Source: Thermoplasmata archaeon (GTDB lineage: Archaea > Thermoplasmatota > E2 > DHVEG-1). Taken from it: a stretch of DNA of 19,071 nucleotides. The first letter of the stretch is position 1. Each line of letters starts with the position of its first letter. This document shows positions 1 through 6,172 of this stretch, piece after piece. Under the pieces are notes generated by a model. That model saw nothing but the letters and a program-made list of their open reading frames with translations, was not told the origin of the DNA and ran no database searches. The position numbers and the translations under genes are program-made. Location: contig QMSS01000011.1 in the NCBI GenBank assembly GCA_003649715.1, positions 1 to 19,071 of the forward strand, given 5' to 3'.

Positions 1-1
1 A

Positions 2-118
2 ACTATGGTTACAAATTCAACCTATTTTTCATCTATTGAGGATATGCAAAAGAACATCGATCAATTCTTGGACAAACATCAATTCAACTTTAATGTGTCC
101 AATTATTTGTGTCCTTAA
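2..118 (+). CDS. C-terminal fragment of an ORF cut by the window edge, possibly a transposase
   Basis: An open frame runs from the window edge to a TAA at 116-118 and gives 38 residues ending in NVSNYLCP. The short tail has an aromatic pair followed by an SIEDMQKNIDQFLDKH-like helix. This resembles the extreme C-terminus of some DDE transposases (IS630-like), where a short helix follows the last catalytic Glu. The resemblance is from memory and weak. No inverted repeat or catalytic residue is visible inside the window, so the identity is a guess. It is followed by an AT-rich spacer of about 240 bases. Confidence 0.35.
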   Translation, partial: TMVTNSTYFSSIEDMQKNIDQFLDKHQFNFNVSNYLCP

Positions 119-355
119 CTAAAACAACCTCTTTCCTATACATCGCTCTACCCCCCCAACCCAAATATTAAATTTATTAAATAAAAAATATACAAAAATC
201 TTAAATAATATAGTGGTACTACTTTAAATCCAAATAACTTGATGTAAAAAAAGTCAGATGAAAACAGATATAATAGGATATTCTAATAGACAAAAAATAT
301 ACCACATAACATCTACACCTCAATACATCAGCAAAAAACATAAGGGGGAAAACTG
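119..355. other. AT-rich spacer with the ribosome binding site of the C25 peptidase
   Basis: No gene is visible here. The spacer is very AT-rich, with several TATA-like runs near 170-195 and 294-301. A purine-rich AAGGGGGA stretch at 343-350 lies about five bases before the ATG at 356 and is the likely ribosome binding site. Which TATA-like run is used cannot be decided from sequence alone. Confidence 0.5.
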
Positions 356-2248
356 ATGAAAAAAAATATTTGTAGCAAAAAGATTGTTTTAGGAATATCT
401 ACAGTGCTTATAATAGCTGGACTGGCAACACTTAATACCCCAAACATAAAAGCCAGCAACACCATTTTTCAAACCACAGCAAGTATAGAACTCATACAAG
501 AATTCCCATCATTATCACTAAGGGAAGACAGCCAATATTCAACAATCATTGTTGACGGAACAAACTCTTTTACCCACATTCCATCAAAACCTATGATACC
601 CATCTTTACAAAAACATTTAAATTTCCATTTGGAACAAAAATCAATAAAATAAAGATAATCCCACAAGAAATAAAAACAATGAAAATAAACAAAAGGATA
701 AAACCGGTTCCCACTCCACAACATCTAGAAAAAATGATGATAATCACTACACAGCCGGACATACTAGATACAAAAACATACAACAGTCACACTCCATATC
801 CCAGCAGATGGTACAGCTGCATAAAAGGAACAGGTATTAATAGAAATGGATCACACGTACTGTACCTAACCATACATCTATACCCAATTAGATACATCCC
901 CGCAGAAAACATTATTCAACATGCCAGACAGATTAGGATACAGATAAACTATGAAAAAACAGTGAATATAGATGATAAGGAAGAAAAACATACATCAAAT
1001 AACAAATACGACCTTGTGGTAATCACACCAGAAGAGTTCTACGATAATCTACAGCCACTTGTAAATCATAAAAACAATCACAGTATCGAGACAAATATTG
1101 TTACACTACAAAGCATATACAATGAGTTTTCAGGTAGAGACCATGCCGAGCAGATCAAATATTTTATCAAATATGCTGTTGAAGAATGGAACACCACATA
1201 TGTACTGTTGGTCGGAGACATCAGAAAAACACCTACAAGAACTACATATGCCTCACCATGGGGAAAAGACATACTTTCTGACCTATACTACGCAGACATC
1301 TATGATGAGAACTACACTTTCTGCAGCTGGGATGCAAACAATAATAGTAGATTTGGGGAGGTGATTTACGACAACCATACACCTATAGATATCGACGATG
1401 TAGATTTGTATCCAGATGTCTATGTAGGTAGACTTGCATGTGAAAGCAAAAAAGAGGTAGACATTATAGTAAACAAGATAGTAAACTATGAGGAAAAAAC
1501 CTATGATCAGGCATGGTTTAAAAGGATAATATTGGTTGGTGGAGATACCTTTCCTCCATTTTACACATGGGCTAAAAAAAATGTTTTTGAAGGAGAAATA
1601 ACAAATACAGAGGTGGCAGAAAACCTACCTAATTTCTCAAAGATCAGACTTTGGACATCAAAACACAATCTACGTCCAATAACATTCAACATAGCAGTCA
1701 CAAAGGGGGCAGGTTTTATCAGCTATGCAGGACATGGATTTGAACATGGATTTGGAACCTACCGGCCAAATGCAATTATGGACAGAATGATTTTTTACTA
1801 CACACCATTTCTACATGGTATTAGAAATCATTATAGACTACCCATCATCTTTTTAGATGCATGTTTGACAGCAAAACTTGATTTCAACATGTCTGATCTA
1901 GCTCGTTATTATCCATGGATAATGAAACTATTGGGTGAAAGGTTTGATCCGTCTATCTATCTACCATGTTTTGCATGGAGTTTTGTATGCAAAAAGGATG
2001 GAGGAGTCATAGCAGCAGTGGGGTCTACAAGATCTGCATATACCTGGGTTAATGAGAATGGGGTGCATGCCGGAGCGGGATATCTAGACGTCCATTTCTT
2101 TAAAGCATATGACGAAGGAATCACAGTATCTGAAATGCTTGTGCAGTCACAAAACGATTACATAAACTATGTTGGAAAAGATTTTTTCACTCTCGAAGAA
2201 TTTCTGTTGCTCGGTGATCCAAGTCTCATAGTTGGTGGCTATCCATAG
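356..2248 (+). CDS. Secreted C25 family (gingipain-like) cysteine peptidase
   Basis: The product is a 630-residue predicted extracellular peptidase of family C25 (clan CD). Residues 1 to about 33 form a Sec signal peptide: a Lys-rich start, the hydrophobic run IVLGISTVLIIAGLATL, and a likely cleavage near IKA/SNT. Residues about 35-210 form a beta-rich propeptide-like region. The peptidase domain then starts near YDLVVITPEEF and carries LLVGDIRKTP and DLYPDVYVGRLAC. The catalytic pair is His460 in SYAGHG and Cys503 in FLDACLT, the typical C25 arrangement. The protein ends at LLLGDPSLIVGGYP with no Ig-like repeats, sorting signal or membrane anchor, so it may be released. It could be nutritional (protein degradation) or act on cell-surface proteins. 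The ATG is supported by the purine-rich site at 343-350. It is the only gene in the window clearly suggesting an exported enzyme. Family assignment is firm; substrate is unknown. Confidence 0.88.
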   Translation: MKKNICSKKIVLGISTVLIIAGLATLNTPNIKASNTIFQTTASIELIQEFPSLSLREDSQYSTIIVDGTNSFTHIPSKPMIPIFTKTFKFPFGTKINKIKIIPQEIKTMKINKRIKPVPTPQHLEKMMIITTQPDILDTKTYNSHTPYPSRWYSCIKGTGINRNGSHVLYLTIHLYPIRYIPAENIIQHARQIRIQINYEKTVNIDDKEEKHTSNNKYDLVVITPEEFYDNLQPLVNHKNNHSIETNIVTLQSIYNEFSGRDHAEQIKYFIKYAVEEWNTTYVLLVGDIRKTPTRTTYASPWGKDILSDLYYADIYDENYTFCSWDANNNSRFGEVIYDNHTPIDIDDVDLYPDVYVGRLACESKKEVDIIVNKIVNYEEKTYDQAWFKRIILVGGDTFPPFYTWAKKNVFEGEITNTEVAENLPNFSKIRLWTSKHNLRPITFNIAVTKGAGFISYAGHGFEHGFGTYRPNAIMDRMIFYYTPFLHGIRNHYRLPIIFLDACLTAKLDFNMSDLARYYPWIMKLLGERFDPSIYLPCFAWSFVCKKDGGVIAAVGSTRSAYTWVNENGVHAGAGYLDVHFFKAYDEGITVSEMLVQSQNDYINYVGKDFFTLEEFLLLGDPSLIVGGYP

Positions 2249-2305
2249 GATTTTATTTCCTTCACCTTCTCTCCTATAACTCTTGATAGAAATGGAAGAG
2301 AAAAC

Positions 2306-2317
2306 TATTTATTTAAG
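2306..2317 (+). promoter_or_regulatory. TATA-like box before the candidate structured RNA
   Basis: The plus strand reads TATTTATTTAAG here. Its centre lies about 24-27 bases before 2335, where the GC-rich foldable segment begins with GGGGGAC. That is the usual archaeal TATA-to-start distance. No protein-coding start follows within reach, so the box suits an RNA gene. It is inferred from sequence and spacing only. Confidence 0.45.
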
Positions 2318-2333
2318 AAAAACATTGTGATAT

Positions 2334-2494
2334 TGGGGGACTAAGAGAAGAGATAGGGGAGGCAACCTTTGGACTGCTTTCCATTCGAAAGCACATTCCT
2401 CCTATCCAGTGCATCCCGTCCCCCACCCTGACCGGCGTTTTGCTATTTGAGACTGCCTCGGCCGGAAGTTCTATTTTCCTATGATTTCTTTTTT
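2334..2494 (+). ncRNA. Candidate structured non-coding RNA (GC-rich island)
   Basis: This is a GC-rich island inside an AT-rich convergent gap. It folds as a long interrupted hairpin. TGGGGGAC at 2334-2341 pairs perfectly with GTCCCCCA at 2418-2425. GATAGG at 2352-2357 pairs with CCTATC at 2401-2406, and AGG at 2360-2362 pairs with CCT at 2398-2400. GCTTTC at 2376-2381 pairs with GAAAGC at 2387-2392 around a five-base loop. A second hairpin follows, CCGGC at 2432-2436 with GCCGG at 2461-2465. A TATA-like box lies at 2306-2317 and a six-T run at 2489-2494 could end the transcript. I could not match it to 5S, SRP, RNase P or tRNA signatures. Strand is chosen from the TATA box and T-run; a structure like this folds on either strand. 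Confidence 0.5.
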
Positions 2495-2912
2495 GCATAT
2501 GTAAAGGAAGATATTATGTTCCTCAGGAGTTTAGGTTAGTAGAGGAATGTAATTGTAGTAGACAGACGGGTGAAACAGCAAGAAGTTTTTGGGAAAATGG
2601 TTTGATTTTTATGTTTTTTGGCGAGGAGGGAAATATTGAAGATTCCCTATTGGGAATTGGGTTTTATGATGGGGTCCCTATTCATAAGCACTGGACGAGA
2701 AGTTGATTGACTGCGAACTAACTGGAGATATTGATGGGATTTTTAGGTACAATGAGGCATAGGATTATCTTATGATCCTTGCTTATGTTTGTGTTTTTAT
2801 TTGATTTACTTGCTGTTATAGGGCCAGTGATTTTTTATGCTGATATGTGGGAGCGAATGGGGGTGTAGAGGACAATGAAATATCTGGGGTGTGTGTCTGT
2901 TCGTCTGTTTTT
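2495..2912. other. Gene-free stretch with several small hairpins between convergent genes
   Basis: No convincing protein gene is present on either strand. The plus strand is G/T-rich. Three local hairpins are visible. ATTCCC/GGGAAT lies at 2642-2657 with a four-base loop. TTATGA/TCATAA lies at 2664-2687 with inner G-C pairs. AGGATTA/TGATCCT lies at 2761-2779 with one wobble pair. The stretch lies downstream of rpl12 on the minus strand and downstream of the RNA candidate on the plus strand, so it may hold 3' transcript ends or a second RNA. I see nothing that decides between these. Confidence 0.4.
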
Positions 2913-3245
2913 TTAGTCGAATAATGCGCTGAGTCCTGCTGCGGCTTCTTCTTCAGAGACCTCAGGTTTTTTCTTTTCTTCCTTCTTTTCTTCTTCTTTT
3001 TTCTCTGCTTCAGGTGTTCCAGCAGGAGCTGCTGCTGTTGGTTGTGCCGCTGTAGCGGTGGTAGGTATTGTTGTTGCTGATTTGATTACCTCATCTATGT
3101 TTACGCCCTCTAGAGATGCTGTTAATGCTTTTATTCTGGCATCATCAGCTTTGATGCCTGCTGCTGTTAGAATCTTTTTTATGTTTTCTTCTGTTATTTC
3201 TTTTCCTGCTGAGTGGAGAAGCATTGCGCTATATATATATTCCAT
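2913..3245 (-). CDS. rpl12: Ribosomal stalk protein L12 (archaeal P1)
   Basis: The product is the acidic stalk protein of the large ribosomal subunit. It binds as dimers to L10 and recruits translation GTPases. The 110 residues match the archaeal P1 pattern. The N-terminal dimerisation domain starts MEYIYSAMLLHSAGKEITEENIKKIL. An Ala/Pro/Thr-rich hinge follows (about 60-80), then a Lys/Glu-rich stretch and the conserved C-terminal tail EEEAAAGLSALFD that contacts elongation factors. Length is normal. A strong AAAGGAGG site at 3256-3263 lies ten bases before the ATG. It is the last gene of the rpl1-rpl10-rpl12 operon, 47 bases after rpl10. Confidence 0.97.
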   Translation of the reverse strand: MEYIYSAMLLHSAGKEITEENIKKILTAAGIKADDARIKALTASLEGVNIDEVIKSATTIPTTATAAQPTAAAPAGTPEAEKKEEEKKEEKKKPEVSEEEAAAGLSALFD

Positions 3246-3292
3246 TTCTTTTTTTCCTCCTTTAAACCCTTTTTGATTCTAATTTCTCTTTT

Positions 3293-4174
3293 TTATGTGG
3301 CTGTTTTCTTTAGGTTTTCATCCAATACATTTGGTATCTGTGATGCTAATATGAGTGTGTTTCTGTGTGCCTTGGCTATTAGATGTTTTATATTTTCTTT
3401 TGTGGGTATGTTTTTTTCTGTGGAGAGTATTAGGGCGTTGATGTATGCTTTTTGTAGTAGTGTTTTAATGGTTGTTTTGTTGGTCCATGTGGATTCTATG
3501 GCTAGTTTGAGGGCATCGGATATAGCCTGTTGTATTTTTGCTATGAATTCTTCGGTGTTAATGTCTAGTATGTCTGGTTTGAATATGTTGCCGTTTTCGT
3601 ATACTGCATGTAGGTTCATTCCTATTTCGATTGGGTATATTTCTAATCTTGTTAGCATTTGTGCTACATTTTGTGGTATTTTTTCTCCAGCGTGTATAAT
3701 TGTTTTGTCTTCTTTGATTACAACCTTGCCTTCTCTTATTACGGCGGGTATCCCAGCTTTTTGTAGTTCTCCAACTATTGGCCCTGGTTTGAATGGTGTG
3801 TCCCCTGCTTTTACTTCTATGTCATGTGTTGCTGTTTCTCCTCCTTTTGCTGGTGCGGTGGTTTTGGTGGATTTGATTTGTTTGAATAATTTGAAGGGGT
3901 TCATGTCTGTGGCTATGATTGCTGTTTGACCTTGAATTGATTCTTTTAGTTTTGCTATTCCAGGTGTTTTTTTTTCTGCCTCTTCTAATGCTCGTAGTAT
4001 TAGAGAGTTCTTTGCACATTTTATGTATGCGTTTTTGCTAAGGTTTTTACGCATTTGTTGTAGTTGTGGTGCTGGTATGCCTCCGATTTCTGCTATTCCT
4101 ATTACTCTGTTTTTTGTCAACATGGAGGTGAGTTGTTGTACTTCATCGTATTTCCATTTTGCTACATGAGCCAT
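3293..4174 (-). CDS. rpl10: Ribosomal protein L10 (archaeal P0), without the acidic C-terminal tail
   Basis: The product anchors the ribosomal stalk to 23S rRNA beside L11 and carries L12 dimers. The start MAHVAKWKYDEVQQLTSML and the block NRVIGIAEIGGIPAPQLQQMRKNL are typical of archaeal P0. The P0-specific insertion (about residues 110-180) contains FKPGPIVGELQKAGIPA. The C-terminal third has three successive helical repeats (near ISDALKLAIE, KAYINALILSTE and KAHRNTLILASQ), as expected for binding three L12 dimers. The protein then stops at LDENLKKTAT. The usual Ala/Glu-rich linker and the GLGALF-type tail shared with L12 are missing, and the bases after the TAA do not encode one in the frame inspected. 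A GGAGTG site at 4188-4193 precedes the ATG. It is the middle gene of the operon. Confidence 0.95.
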   Translation of the reverse strand: MAHVAKWKYDEVQQLTSMLTKNRVIGIAEIGGIPAPQLQQMRKNLSKNAYIKCAKNSLILRALEEAEKKTPGIAKLKESIQGQTAIIATDMNPFKLFKQIKSTKTTAPAKGGETATHDIEVKAGDTPFKPGPIVGELQKAGIPAVIREGKVVIKEDKTIIHAGEKIPQNVAQMLTRLEIYPIEIGMNLHAVYENGNIFKPDILDINTEEFIAKIQQAISDALKLAIESTWTNKTTIKTLLQKAYINALILSTEKNIPTKENIKHLIAKAHRNTLILASQIPNVLDENLKKTAT

Positions 4175-4205
4175 TTTTTTGTTTTCACACTCCGCAAAGG
4201 TTTTT

Positions 4206-4859
4206 TTATAATATTCGTTCTGATGGGCCCATTGTCGTTTTTATGTATACGGATTCGATGTTCATTCGTCCTCGTTCTAATCTTGATTCTAGTCTTTTTA
4301 TGATAGTGTCTATGTTTTCAGCTATATGTTCTTTTTCCATGTCTTCTTTTCCAGCTATTGTGTGGAAGGTTTTGTTGCTTTTGGATCGTATTTTTACTGT
4401 GTTTCTAAGGTTTTTGACGATGTTGGCTATGTCTATGGTTGGTGGTACTGGCTTCGGCATTTTTCCACGTGGTCCTAGTACGACACCTAGTGTTTTACCG
4501 ATGGTTGGCATGAGTGGTGCCTCTGCGATGAAGAAATCATGTTCGTTTACGATTTTTTTAAGATGCTTTTTGTCTTTGGAGAGTTCCTCTATATCCTCAG
4601 GTTTGATGAGTAGGTCGACGTGTTTTTTTGCTTTCATGGCTAGCTCTCCAGTTGCAAAGAGTGCTATTTTTGCTTTTTTTCCTCGTCCGTGTGGTAGGAT
4701 GATTTCTTCGTCTATACGGTTTTTGGCATCATTTAGATCAACATTTTTTAGGTTTATGACCATGTCTATGTTTTGTTTGAATTTTCTGTTTTGTTTTTTA
4801 GATTCTTCTAATATTTTTTGAACTGCGTCAATGATTTTTTTTTCTACCATTTGCATCAT
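4206..4859 (-). CDS. rpl1: Ribosomal protein L1
   Basis: The product forms the L1 stalk of the large subunit near the tRNA exit site. In many archaea and bacteria it also represses its own operon by binding the mRNA. The 217 residues are of normal length and carry the family signatures LPHGRGKKAKIALFA, EAPLMPTIGKTLGVVLGPRGKMPKPVPP and the C-terminal TMGPSERIL. It heads the rpl1-rpl10-rpl12 operon, 31 bases before rpl10. The ATG at 4859 is followed in frame by ATGs at 4856 and 4850. A TATA-like box at 4882-4893 would start transcription almost at the first ATG, giving a leaderless message. The other candidate box at 4967-4978 would give a leader of about 85 bases. No ribosomal L1-binding structure could be identified by eye. 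Confidence 0.97.
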   Translation of the reverse strand: MMQMVEKKIIDAVQKILEESKKQNRKFKQNIDMVINLKNVDLNDAKNRIDEEIILPHGRGKKAKIALFATGELAMKAKKHVDLLIKPEDIEELSKDKKHLKKIVNEHDFFIAEAPLMPTIGKTLGVVLGPRGKMPKPVPPTIDIANIVKNLRNTVKIRSKSNKTFHTIAGKEDMEKEHIAENIDTIIKRLESRLERGRMNIESVYIKTTMGPSERIL

Positions 4860-4881
4860 CAGAGATGGTTTTTTGGTTCTT

Positions 4882-4893
4882 TTTTAAATATTT
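4882..4893 (-). promoter_or_regulatory. Candidate TATA box for the rpl1 operon (near, leaderless model)
   Basis: Read on the minus strand this is AAATATTTAAAA. Its centre is about 28 bases before the rpl1 ATG at 4859, which would make a leaderless transcript. It sits in a generally A/T-rich stretch, so the assignment is uncertain. Confidence 0.4.
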
Positions 4894-4966
4894 TTGGTCT
4901 ATCTTTTTTGCTTTTTCTTTTTTTATGAAGATTAATGGAAGGTGTAGTTCTCGGGAATAATAACCT

Positions 4967-4978
4967 TATTTATAAAAG
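4967..4978 (-). promoter_or_regulatory. Candidate TATA box for the rpl1 operon (distal, next to the repeats)
   Basis: Minus strand CTTTTATAAATA, a good archaeal TATA box preceded by an AAA that could be part of a BRE. It lies immediately downstream of the three 10-bp repeats. Transcription from it would begin near 4946 and leave a leader of about 85 bases before rpl1, long enough for feedback control. Confidence 0.5.
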
Positions 4979-4980
4979 TT

Positions 4981-5038
4981 TGGTTATCTGACTCTTTTGG
5001 TTTTTGGTTATCTGATTCTAATATTATCTGGTTATCTG
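4981..5038 (-). repeat. Three identical 10-bp repeats at exact 24-bp spacing, operator-like
   Basis: TGGTTATCTG occurs at 4981-4990, 5005-5014 and 5029-5038 on the plus strand (CAGATAACCA on the minus strand). The repeat period is exactly 24 bp with unrelated 14-bp spacers. The array lies two bases upstream of a good TATA box for the rpl1 operon. The repeats are direct, not inverted. Spacing near two helical turns plus a few bases suggests binding of a protein array. The target could be an activator or repressor of ribosomal protein synthesis; no known archaeal site comes to mind. Confidence 0.65.
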
Positions 5039-5140
5039 GTATTTAATTGGAATAAATATGTTGTCGTAAAAAGAGGAGAGAGGTTGATTGATGGAATAAG
5101 GGAAGATATTAACCCCCCTCTTTTTTTTGTTTGTAATTCT

Positions 5141-6112
5141 CTAGGTTCTTTTTATTTTCCTTTCGATAATTAGGTCAATGACTTCTTCTGGGTCTCTAAT
5201 TTTTTTAAGCTCAGATTTCATTATGATGGGTGTTCCCTCTATGTTTGTTTTTCCAATCTCTCTGTCGATAAAAAGAACGGCATGTTTTTCTGTGATCCTG
5301 GATATGCTGCTCACTATCTGTGCTTTTCTAAATAGTTTTCTGCTATATCTATGCGCACAGGTTAGAAGTATCTGGTCTCTATCTTTACTCAGCGCTTCAA
5401 ATGGACATCTCTCCATAGGAATTATCTTGTATCCAACTTTTTCTAACAGTGAGAATATCTCTCTTTGAAATGTTTTGAGGCTGTTGATTTCTCTACCTGG
5501 CAGTACAACATCTTTTCTATCTGTGGATTTGGTTCCCAGTATGTCTATAGGTATAGTAATGGTGCTACCTAGGAGTTTTTCGATCCTTAAGGCGATCTCA
5601 AAACGTGCATTCATACCCTCCTCGTAGAGTCTAGCCGTTCTTCTGGAAACACGTACAAATCTTGCGAATTCTCCTAGAGAAATGTTTTGCTCCTGGCGAA
5701 GCCTGCGGAGTTTTTTTTCATCAAGATTTACATATGTACCGCCAGGTGCTGCATATGCCTTGATAGACATGCCATCTAGAAGATGATTCTTTAGAGTGTT
5801 GAAGGTTATAGCCTGTATCCCAAACCTGTAGTAAACAACATTGTCCTCCAGAGGACCACTACCATCTCTTTCCCCAATCAGCATAGGGGAGCCATGGAGA
5901 AGAAACGACAATGTTTTTAACTCATTTGCAACATCCTCTGACAGAGAATCAATGTTTGTCAAAACCTTAACTATAAGCAGTGCATTATCCTTTCTTGCCA
6001 CTAAGTCAAAACCCATGAGACGCATTATATAGAGCTCAGATACATAAAAACCTGCATACATTAGGGTATCTCGGATGCACTGCAACAGCTCTGCTCGTTC
6101 CATTCGCTCCAT
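5141..6112 (-). CDS. Archaeal HTH-type transcriptional regulator with N-terminal nuclease-fold-like domain
   Basis: The 323-residue protein matches the widespread archaeal family of putative Cro/C1-type HTH regulators. These have an N-terminal domain, a central HTH and a C-terminal domain. Residues about 10-110 (FDLVARKDNALLIVKVLTNIDSLSEDVANELKTLS, then PMLIGERDGSGPLEDNVVYYRFGIQAI) look like a restriction-endonuclease-like fold used for sensing. Residues 132-182 form the HTH (LRRLRQEQNISLGEFARFVRVSRRTARLYEEG). The C-terminal half resembles the N-terminal half in style. The ligand and targets are unknown. It is divergent from tiaS across a 60-base region with overlapping TATA-like elements near 6125-6140. 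It lies just upstream of the three-repeat array, making it one candidate regulator of those sites. The ATG at 6112 has an in-frame alternative at 6103. Confidence 0.82.
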   Translation of the reverse strand: MERMERAELLQCIRDTLMYAGFYVSELYIMRLMGFDLVARKDNALLIVKVLTNIDSLSEDVANELKTLSFLLHGSPMLIGERDGSGPLEDNVVYYRFGIQAITFNTLKNHLLDGMSIKAYAAPGGTYVNLDEKKLRRLRQEQNISLGEFARFVRVSRRTARLYEEGMNARFEIALRIEKLLGSTITIPIDILGTKSTDRKDVVLPGREINSLKTFQREIFSLLEKVGYKIIPMERCPFEALSKDRDQILLTCAHRYSRKLFRKAQIVSSISRITEKHAVLFIDREIGKTNIEGTPIIMKSELKKIRDPEEVIDLIIERKIKRT

Positions 6113-6172
6113 ACTTCAGTATGCAAACTTAAAGTATAACATGTATAATAATCTTTTGCGGGTGAGAGGCAA

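Noticed and set aside
2334..2494. 5S rRNA, SRP RNA or RNase P RNA as identity of the GC-rich island
   Set aside because: ATCCCGTCCC and CGGAAGTT recall 5S fragments, but the order and stems do not fit. The SRP loop and the RNase P core sequences are missing on both strands.
2313..2498. Minus-strand frame of 61 codons over the GC-rich island
   Set aside because: It crosses the paired stems, has no binding site or family resemblance, and the island is better explained as RNA.
3213..3929. Plus-strand frame of 238 codons opposite rpl10 and rpl12
   Set aside because: It is the antisense of well-recognised ribosomal protein genes, and its Phe/Ser/Val-rich product reflects that.
4981..5038. CRISPR array
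   Set aside because: Repeats of 10 bp with 14-bp spacers are far below CRISPR sizes, there are only three, and no cas gene is near.
5089..5128. Plus-strand terminator (C-run followed by eight Ts near 5115-5128)
   Set aside because: The pairing with the upstream AGAGAGGTT is imperfect, and no plus-strand gene lies upstream for it to serve.
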